From positions 1 through 63,817 of the forward strand of contig JAPTJF010000373.1 in the NCBI GenBank assembly GCA_029339195.1: a stretch of DNA of 63,817 bases, read 5' to 3'. The notes below the pieces were generated by a model. It did not search any database. It saw nothing but the letters and a program-made list of their open reading frames with translations, and was not told the DNA's origin. A program made the translations under genes and the position numbers. Below are positions 56,395 to 63,817 of the stretch, piece by piece. This DNA is from Micractinium sp. NFX-FRZ (lineage: Eukaryota > Chlorophyta > Trebouxiophyceae > Chlorellales > Chlorellaceae). Position 1 is the stretch's first letter. Every line of letters begins with the position of its first letter.

Positions 56395-58728
56395 CTAGGG
56401 GGGATTTGAGAAGCAAATTCCGTAGCACCCAACGGTCCCGGGGCCGCTCCCGCCGTTGCAGCAATCGCTGGCCTGGGCGCAAGCGCTGAACTCTGGCGTG
56501 CACTGCACAGGGGTGCAAGGGGAGGCACGGTGAGGGCATAGCCGATGCACACCCGGGCAGCAGAGATGCATAGCACGGGGCGGGCGATGCCTGCTGCCCG
56601 CAATGCAATAAAGCATGCAAACCACAGCGCCAGCTGCTGGTGCATGAGTGCACAACACTCACAGTACGGGGAGGGGGCGGCCCTGGTGGGGGTGACGGGG
56701 ATGGTGGAGGGGGAGAGGGGGATGGTGGAGGGGGAGAGGGGGAGGGCGGAGGGGGTGTGGGGGAGGGAGGAGGTGGTGAGGGCGAGGGCGGCGGCGGAGA
56801 GGGCGAGGGCGGCAGCGGAGAAGGGGAGGGCGGAGGGGGTGAGGGAGAGGGCGGCAGCGGAGAGGGAGAGGGCGGAGGGGGTGAGGGAGAAGGCGGAGGG
56901 GGAGAGGGGGAGGGCGGAGGGGGCGAGGGAAAGGGCGGAGGGGGAGAGGGGGAGGGCGGAGGGGGAGAGGGGGAGGGCGGAGGGGGTGAGGGAGTGGGCG
57001 GAGGGGGAGAGGGGGAGGGAGGTGGAGGAGAAGGAGAGGGCGGAGGGGGAGAGGGGGAGGGCGGAGGGGGTGAGGGAGAGGGCGGAGGGGGAGAGGGGGA
57101 GGGCGGAGGGGGAGAGGGAGATGGCGGAGGGGGAGAGGGAGATGGCGGAGGGGGTGAGGGAGAGGGCGGAGAGGGAGAGGGCGGAGGCGGAGAGGAGGTG
57201 GGCGGGGGAGGAGAGCAGGTCGGGGGTGCAGGAGAGGGAGAGCGGGGCGGAGGAGAGCGGGGCGGACGAGGAGAGGGGGAGGGCGGAGGGGGAGAGCGCG
57301 TGGGCGGCGGGGGCGCCAAGGGGCGCGCCTTGGGAGGCGGGCTGGGCTTGGCGCCAGGCGGCGGTGGGTGGGCAGCGGCCTTGGGAGGAGGCGGGTGCGG
57401 TTGTGTGGTGGGGGGAGGCGGGCGCTTGCTGACGGGGGGAGGAGGCCCCGTGCTCGCCACGGTGCTAATCTGCCACACTGTGAGCGCCTTGACATCATCT
57501 TTTGCGTAGACCGCCAGGGCGGGGGCACCGCAGCCCTTGGCAGCAGCACCGAGGTAGATGCGGCGGCAGCGCCCAGTGGTGCGGCCCTGCACGGGTAAGC
57601 GGGGGGGGGAGGGGGAGCGGGGCGGGGGAGGGGAGGAAGATGGAACAAGGCTGGGAGGGCAGGGCTGGCAATTGCCCACGACAGCACATCAACGCATGGA
57701 AACACAGAGCAGAGCGTACAAGCATCATCATGGCGCGTGCATCACAGCACGGCACAGCATGGCAGCGCCGCACCTGCGCCCGGATGCGGTACTGCCCAGC
57801 CACACCGGTGCCTGCGGGCTCCAGCACCCAGCGGCTGCCCGCCCCCATTTGCACCGACTTGACGTCGCATCCATTGTTGGCAGTCAGCAGGCGCTTGGCA
57901 GGGCAGCCGAAGCGTGTGCCCTCGCGGCCCAGGGCCTGCAGCGGCGGCGGCACAGAGTGGATCAGAGGTGCTCAGGCGACGCCCGCTCAGCGGCATGCGG
58001 ATGCCGGGCAGTGCCAGGCTGGCAGCCAGCAGGCCTAGGCCACCCAGCCGCCTCGCTCACCGCAATCGTGATGGGCACGCCTGCCAGGTGCTGCGCCTGG
58101 GCAGCGCTGGGGCGGAGGGGCGAGGGAGCGGCCTTAATGACCCAAGTGCTCCAGGCATCGGCGGCTCCAGCGCGCAGGCTGAGCGCGTCGCCCCGCCTGC
58201 AGTGCCCAGCAGCGCGGGGTGCGGGGGAGAGGCAGCGTGCGGTGGCTTGGAGGAACAGTCAACTTGCAAGCAACAGCATTTGGCATGTTGATGTCACGTG
58301 CCGAGCAGCCGCAGGCCCGCCAGCAGCTTGGAAGCCCCCCGCTGGCGTGGCGCCTGGGACACGCACACGTACCCGCACTGGGCGGCGGACAGGCTGCCGC
58401 GCTGGCGGCATGCGCTGCGGCCAATCAGGGTGATGCGCTTGCGCCCTGCCAGGTCGGCATCGCCTGCAAGGGTAGGAGGTTCTTGCAGAGGTGAGGAAAG
58501 CTGGAAACGAGGTATGAGTGAGTCCTGGTCAAACGTTGGGAGAAGTGCCCCATGCGGAGGGAACCGGGGTGACACGCACGTTTGAGCATGGGCGCCAAGG
58601 GCCACTTGCTTCTGGTGTTTCCGCATTTTGCGCGCCCTTGGCTGCCACCCCTCACCTGCCCCCAAAACATCGTTGGTGGCAGCAGCAGCGAGCAGCAGGC
58701 AGGCCCAGAGGGCCGCCGGGAAGCGCAT
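56395..58728 (-). CDS. Secreted Cys-rich / Pro-rich / knot protein, Hint-less paralogue
   Basis: Six exons: 58728-58656, 58463-58373, 58196-58061, 57935-57774, 57586-56663 and 56502-56395; 497 residues. The first four exons have exactly the same lengths (73, 91, 136, 162) as those of the gene at 16072, with near-identical protein (RFPAALWACLLLAAAAT signal, GRKRITL, AKRLLTANNGCDVKSV, GSRWVLEPAGTG). Exon 5 encodes RTTGRCRRIYLGAAAKGCG and a long PPPPSPSP rod. Exon 6 is a six-cysteine knot-like module, C-x6-C-x5-CC-x10-C-x3-C, ending GICFSNPP and stop. The Hint domain and membrane segment of the paralogue are absent. It is probably a cell-wall or extracellular-matrix glycoprotein; the N-terminal fold is unassigned. 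An upstream in-frame ATG at 58773 would spoil the signal peptide. Confidence 0.85.
56663..57440 (-). repeat. Pro/Ser-rich coding minisatellite
   Basis: Antisense of ggngagggggagggcgga-type repeats encoding PPPPSPSP units. It matches in kind the rod of the 16-20 kb gene. Confidence 0.9.
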
Positions 58729-60679
58729 GGCCGGCCGACTGGCAGGCTTGGCAGGCTTGGTGGTCCTGCACAAAGAGCGGGTGCAGCACTGGTGGTGACA
58801 CTAGTGCGCAGGAGTGAAACGAGGAGGTTCGCACGTCCAGGACACTTTAATTAATAGGCGTCAGTTCTGACTCCGGACAGACCGCATACCGTTGCCCTTA
58901 ACAAAATGGGAAACGGTTGTTTATAGTCAGCGAGCGAGTGAGCGACGGCAACCAGGGCGATGGGCAAAAGTGAGAAACCGACCTGCCTCCACTCGTCAGC
59001 AAAAGGAAAGCTGGCAAGGCTTCGCCTTGCCCAGCTTTGCTTTTCCTTCCTCGTTCCACCTTGCCCAAACAAGTACTGTGAGGAGACTCAGGGGAAAGAG
59101 GGAGTTGTTTTACCTGCTGTGCTGTGCAACGTCAGCAAGTGCAGGTGCTTTATGCGAGACCCCCTGCGACTTCCCCCATATTCAATTCCTCTAGTCCTGC
59201 GCAAGTGCCCGGCCCCGTGCGCTGCAGCTCCACTGACTGCCCTCCCCCCGTGTTGCTGACCCGGCCAAGCTCCGCTCCCGCGCCCCTGGCTTCAGGTGTG
59301 CCCCTGCCCTTCACCAGCGTGTATGAGCGCTCTGCACTGCCAGCTCTGCTGCTTGCCGTGCGCAGCCGTAAGCACTTGCCAGGACCTCCCCTAGGCTGAC
59401 TGCTGCCGCCGCCGGCGGCGGCACCGCCGCCCCCATCCCTCTTCCCCTGCCAATCCGCCCGCTCGGTTGTGGGCCTGTCTCACAGCCCGGTACATATATA
59501 TATATAAAAACCGCGCCTCAAGGCGCGCCTGCTGCGTCTCCTTGCCCTTCTTGCCTTGTAGTTTTCCCATTTCGGTGCGAACCCAATACCGCTCGATCCT
59601 CTGTCCGCGGGTTGCTGCGACCTTGTGCCCATGCTGCCTAGCCCTGGTGTCTGAGGCTTGCCCAGGGCCCACTGTGTGCAGTGTACCCCGGTGTGCAGGC
59701 GATGAGAGTCTCAAAATCGTGTGGGCACACCCCTGCAGTGCCAAGCACGCCGCAGGGCCAGTCACAAGGGGGCAGCAAGCCGCCTGCGCTGCCGACAGCG
59801 CGCACCAAGCACTCGGGGCGTCTTCTGAGAGGTTGTGAGGACCCCAAGCCGTCGCGGGGGCCTGCAGTCGCCCCACCGGGGGTGCCGCCAGCAGTGCTGC
59901 CGCCGCTCAAGAGTCCCGCCGCCCCCACGTGTTGAAGGTGTAGCCTTGCCACAGGCATGGGGTGGCATTTCCCGGCTGAAAACCGTGTGCTAATCACAAG
60001 CATGAGCATGCAAGTGCGTTTGGCGCCTAGCACAGCTGGAGCACAGTTGTGGCACAATGGCCAGCCAACAGGCATCGCGGCGTCCCAGCCCACCACCCAC
60101 CCACCTTTGCGCGACCTGCCACTGGCTTGTTACGTGTGCAGCTAGGCCTCCTTCTGAAAACCTGACCGCTTGCGGCATCTGGGTGGATCTGAGCTTGCAC
60201 CCACACACGCGCCTGCAGACCTCCCCGCTCTTAAAAAAGTACTTGCACTCCACAATTGTGCAACCGTGGACTGCCTGAGTAACAAGCAGCGGGGCCCTGT
60301 CCCCTGCCTGTCGGCCTGCAACACTGACAACACTGCAATACTGCAACACTGCAACACGGTGTTACACTATCCCGTCGCCAGAAGGCCGAAACCTGACACA
60401 GAGGATAAAGGATGCATGCATGCATGCTGGGCATGCTGGGCTGTCGGCAGCATGGAGCTGCTGACCGTGTAATGGCTGTGCCTGTTGTTCTACCCTTCTG
60501 CAATCAGTCGCCGAGTTATCCGCTGTCCTTTGTTGCACAGCTGGCACATGACGATTTGAAGTTCGGCAGCTGCAGCGAGGCGGGGCAAGGGCGGTTGAGG
60601 GCCTTGGAGAGGCCATGCGACCTTTTTGTGCATCGTGACTGGCGTAGGTGAGCAGTGCTCTCCACGCCGTCCCAAACGC
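58729..60679. other. Intergenic upstream of the Hint-less paralogue
   Basis: About 1.95 kb with no supported gene. It holds the near-gene block shared with the 16 kb paralogue (cactag ... ctttgtgcagga), a hairpin at 59001-59047, a TATA-like atatatatatataaaa at about 59493-59510, the second block shared with the other paralogue's upstream DNA (about 59868-59910), and short imperfect repeats of caacactg at 60318-60360. Confidence 0.45.
59001..59047. repeat. Inverted repeat / hairpin with TTCG loop
   Basis: ggaaagctggcaaggc, then ttcg, then ccttgcccagcttt forms a 13-15 bp stem with one bulge. It could be a hairpin in a UTR or a relic of a small mobile element. Confidence 0.6.
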
Positions 60680-63190
60680 TCACGGAGGGCTTGCACCTGC
60701 GCCTGCTTCCGGCGACGGCGTGCTGGACGCCGCTACGCCTGCAGCAGGCAGTTCGAGCGGCGGACATGACACAGGGGATGTGTTGGAGGCACGCAAGCAG
60801 CCCCGTGAGTGGGGCGGAAAGGCTGGCAGGCAGGTTGCCATGTTGATGGGCTGGCTGGCGGGGTTTTGTGTGCTCGGCCCCCCAAACCGTCCCGACCCGC
60901 CCTGCATCGTCGCCCCTCAAGACTGCCGACAGGGGCTGCCGCTCGCCTGAGGGGGCGCTGGTGACGTAGCTCTTATACATGCCAGCCACCTGCTCCGTGC
61001 TCAGCGCATTGTCAAAGAGGAGCAGGTGCGCGACGCTGCCGTCGTACATCCTGCATGGGGGTGGGCAGGCAGGAGGCGCGCGGGCGGCCAGGGTTTGACC
61101 AAGGGCGGCACCGGGGTCGCCCAGGCCTGCGGGGGTGAACAGGTGACTGGTAACGCTCGCTCGCCTCATTGATCAATGGGGCGCATGACACACGTGCACC
61201 CGTGCAGCCGGTGCACCCGTGCAGCTCAGCATGACAAGCATGCTATACTCTGTTCCACAAGTTGATGAAAACAGCTGATCCCCACCTGGTCATGTCCATG
61301 CCCCCAGGGGTGCTCCTGGTGCACAGTGTGATGATGCCTGTGAGGGCTGCGGGGCCGCCGCCAGTGACAATGGGAGGGCCGCCCTCCGGGGTGAAAGAGC
61401 CAGGGCCCAGAGACCCCACCTGCACAGACGCAAAAAGGCCGGTGCGGAGGGCGGTGCGGAGGGCGCGGAAAGGGAGCACAGCGAGAGGGGCAGGGGACAG
61501 CGGGAAGTGGTGGAAGGCAAGGGGAGAGTGGCAGTCTTGCTGGTCCTGCTGTGGTCCCTGGCTGCACGTGGTGCTGCCAAAGCAGTGACATGGCTGCAGG
61601 ATGTCGGCTGGCGACCACTGCTTGCATGGCAGCCTGCATGTTGTTGCTCGCCACCTGTGCATCCATGCCCCGTGGACTTGAAATGTAATTGATTGATTGA
61701 TCCATGCCCACACTAGCTGCCCAGCAAGGCTCAAGGCACCTGGGTGCCATCCACGAACAGGGAGAAGCCTTTGGTGGCGTTGGGGACGGTGGAGAGGGTG
61801 ATCATGTGCCAGCCGCCGTTGTTCAGGTCTGCAGGGACGGGAGAGGTGAAGAGGGGGGTGGAGGCAGAAATGGTGCCACTTGTTGTGTTCATGGGGTGGA
61901 GCCAGTTGGGACCGCAGTCCATGGCGGCCCTGGTAGCCAGTGGAGGGGGCCCCCGACAAGGGCCCACACCTCTGCTGGTTTCCTCAACCCACGCGCAAGG
62001 GCGTAATCTTCTTCTTCTTCTTCTTCTTCCATGGCGGCCGTGCCTCCTGGGTGGCGCAAGACCCGGGGTCTGCCTGGCCCCTCTGCCCACCCCCTATGCG
62101 TGTCCCGTGCCCTCCCACACACCCGCGTGAGGTGGCCTCCTGTCTGGCCCATTGTTCTGCACAGAGCCGTCGCTGTCCAGCCAGGTAAGCGGGTGCCCCG
62201 CATCGCTGGCGTCCCTCACGAATGCGCGCACCACACCATATGCGGGGTTGCCGCTGTTGGGGAGATAGATGGCCACCTGTGGTGGGGGGGGAGGGAGAGG
62301 GGACCAGGCAGGGGCAGACACGGTAGGACACAGTAGGGAGGTAGCAGGGCATTTTTGGAGGGGGAGGGGGAGGGGGAGGTGAAGGGAGAGGAGACGGGAG
62401 GAGGATTCTAGTGGGGATGGAGTGTGGCCATCCTCCCTCGATTGGAGGCAATGTATTTTCGCCCCCGCCCCCCTCGTATGTAATCATGCGCGGCCCGCAC
62501 AGCCCGCCCCTGCATGTGGTTGGGCTGCTCATGGGCTGCTGCTGCATGGAAGCACTGCATGGCGCAGCACAGCGCAGCACAGCGCAGCGCAGCACGACGC
62601 GGCGCGTGCGGCGCACCTGGTTGGCCTGCTCCTCCGACACCCCGTCCTGGCCTGCCAGCCCCACGTGCGAGAAGAGGTAGGAGTGGGCGGTGCCGCTGGC
62701 GTCTGCGCCCGGCAGGCGGCGCATCCAAAAGGAGACGGCAAAGGAGCCGTTGAGGGCGTAGGGCACAGTGTCCAGCTCAGCATGGCTGAGCCCCTGCATG
62801 ACAGAGGCAGGTGGCAGTTCGGAAACGTTCTGCTTCGAAGGGGAGCGGGCAGGCAAAAGGGAGGCGGCTTCGGCTTGGGCTTCTAAGCAGGGCAGCGAGG
62901 CAAGCGCCCCACTGGCGGCCAGGCTGGCGTGGGACAGCGCCGCACGCCCTGCAGCAGTCTCAGATTGTGCACCTGCATTAAGCACAGTCGTGAGCAGGGA
63001 CCCGGCACGCATCAGACCCGCTCACCCTGCTGCAGTTCATGGCGTAAGCAAAGGTGGGGTCGGGCACCCAAGGTGGAGAAGGGGAGCCGTACATCCTGCC
63101 GCCATATGTTGGGAGCAGCAAGGAGTCGAGGCTGCCGCTGGCCGGGTCGGTGAGGGGGAAGAAGGCCAGTGGGGTGGGCGCCTGGGTCCA
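60680..63190 (-). CDS. LamG / concanavalin A-like domain protein (5' end uncertain)
   Basis: Exons are 63190-63026, 62793-62617, 62276-62123, 61828-61740, 61419-61286, 61050-60947 and 60738-60680, about 293 residues with closing phases. The product is a jelly-roll LamG/pentraxin-like domain: PLAFFPLTDPASGSLDS start, NGSFAVSFWMRRLPG, YLFSHVG, GGWHMITLSTVPNATKGFSL, FVDGTQ, and the typical end MYDGSVAHLLLFDNALSTEQ VAGMY. These domains bind carbohydrate or other ligands outside the cell; chlorophytes carry many, some joined to transmembrane cyclases. The last exon (VAASSTPSPEAGAGASPP, stop) is short and Pro/Ser-rich and is tentative, as its intron uses a GC donor (60946). The 5' end is unclear: an in-frame ATG at 63196 is possible, but no signal peptide follows, so an upstream exon probably lies beyond or near the window edge. 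Confidence 0.75.
61668..61699 (-). repeat. Dispersed 32-bp repeat, copy 2 (intronic, inverted)
   Basis: Exact reverse-complement match of 34336-34367, again within an intron. Confidence 0.85.
62008..62030. repeat. (TTC)n microsatellite in LamG-gene intron
   Basis: Seven consecutive ttc units in the intron between the third and fourth visible exons. Confidence 0.9.
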
Positions 63191-63196
63191 CTGCAT

Positions 63197-63817
63197 GCCG
63201 GGGTGTGTGGGTGTGAGAGTTGGGGGGGGAGGGGGGTGCAGCACGGCGGGGTAAGGGTGAGGCAGATGAGAGGGAGGGGGAGGGGGGGCAGGGGCGCGAG
63301 CGAGCGAGCCAGGGACGGAGAAGCGGGCCCAGCTTGCACGATGCCACAGTGTTGGCGCGCATGTGGCCCAGGGCAGGATAGCTTGCTCCCTGGGGCGCGA
63401 TAGCTCTGCATTCTGGCGCAGGCAGGCGGGACGAGGGTCGAGCTAGGGTGGAGGAGGGCAATGTGGGGGCCCAGGTGTGCAGTGGGTGCATGGCTGTTGA
63501 AGTCGGGGGTGTAGCAGCAGGGCTGTGCTTCATGTGAGGACATCACAATGTGTGCTTCCAAGGCGCCTCAGCCCGTGCCCATGCCAAGCCGAGAGCTGTG
63601 CCCCAACCCACCCTCACCCCATGCAGGCACCTCGAGATACTGCAGATACTGCAGATACTGCAGATACTGCTTCCTTCCTTCCTTCCTTCCTTCCTTCCTT
63701 CCTTCCTTCCTTCTAGAGCACACCACAAAAGAGCTTCGCGTTGGCGGCTCGGCCGCGGCCCCTGCGGTCGGCGGCCGGGCCGTCCGGCCGCCTTTGGCGG
63801 CCTGGCCGGCGTGGATA
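63197..63817. other. Window end, no supported gene
   Basis: It contains low-complexity DNA upstream of the LamG gene, the abutting microsatellites, and a very GC-rich end with the palindrome ggccgcctttggcggcc at about 63784-63800. Confidence 0.35.
63635..63714. repeat. Two abutting simple repeats
   Basis: Four perfect copies of agatactgc (63635-63670) run directly into about ten copies of ttcc (63671-63714). Confidence 0.95.

Noticed and set aside
56545..57509. Long plus-strand open frames of GEGGGGEGEG and RAEGERERAEG type
   Set aside because: Antisense of the paralogue's Pro-rich rod; composition keeps all frames open.
1..63817. CRISPR arrays, operons, prokaryotic ribosome-binding sites, insertion sequences
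   Set aside because: The window is intron-rich eukaryotic DNA; no direct-repeat/spacer array or transposase was seen.

Overview
The window reads as nuclear DNA of a GC-rich green microalga, most likely a trebouxiophyte of the Chlorella/Micractinium type. The evidence is plant-type gene content (SBP-box factor, ABC1K8/OSA1-like chloroplast kinase, proton-pump-interactor-like protein, bark-storage-like phosphorylase), many short introns, hydroxyproline-rich secreted proteins with long Pro/Ser tracts, and TGTAA-type polyadenylation signals. The clade is inferred, not proven. Coordinates for multi-exon genes span introns; exons are listed in each entry and were derived by hand from open frames, splice consensus and phase bookkeeping.

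Layout, left to right: PPI1-like coiled-coil gene (-, 3' end cut by the window edge, 1-4662); GNAT acetyltransferase (+, 5006-6681); ABC1K8-like atypical kinase (+, 7252-14649); a secreted protein joining an N-terminal Cys-rich domain, a Pro-rich rod, a six-Cys knot and a Hedgehog-type Hint domain with a C-terminal membrane segment (+, 16072-20178); SBP-box factor (-, 22280-24634); DNA topoisomerase III alpha (-, 25794-32637); secreted nucleoside-phosphorylase-like protein (-, 33414-37936); MDP1-like HAD phosphatase (+, 39140-40819); NDUFAF6-like complex I assembly factor (-, 41380-43093); RCC2-like beta-propeller (+, 43377-47419); small organelle-targeted LEA-like protein (-, about 48046-49388); peroxisomal dienoyl-CoA isomerase/enoyl-CoA hydratase (+, 49772-52489); ankyrin-repeat protein (+, 53443-55632); a Hint-less paralogue of the 16-20 kb gene in inverted orientation (-, 56395-58728); LamG/concanavalin-like protein (-, 60680 to about 63190, 5' end uncertain).

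The genes do not form an operon or one pathway; this is ordinary mixed eukaryotic gene order with several divergent pairs sharing short intergenic regions (4663-5005, 43094-43376, 49389-49771). The most interesting items are: (1) the Hint-fusion secreted protein and its Hint-less inverted paralogue about 36 kb away; (2) a very high share of GC-AG introns, about 15 of roughly 103 modelled; and (3) a recurrent structural signature in which introns carry degenerate copies of the adjacent exon-intron junction, seen in at least eight genes. Smaller items are an SBP domain lacking one zinc-ligand His, an apparent non-AG acceptor in MDP1, and compensating frame changes in the ankyrin gene.
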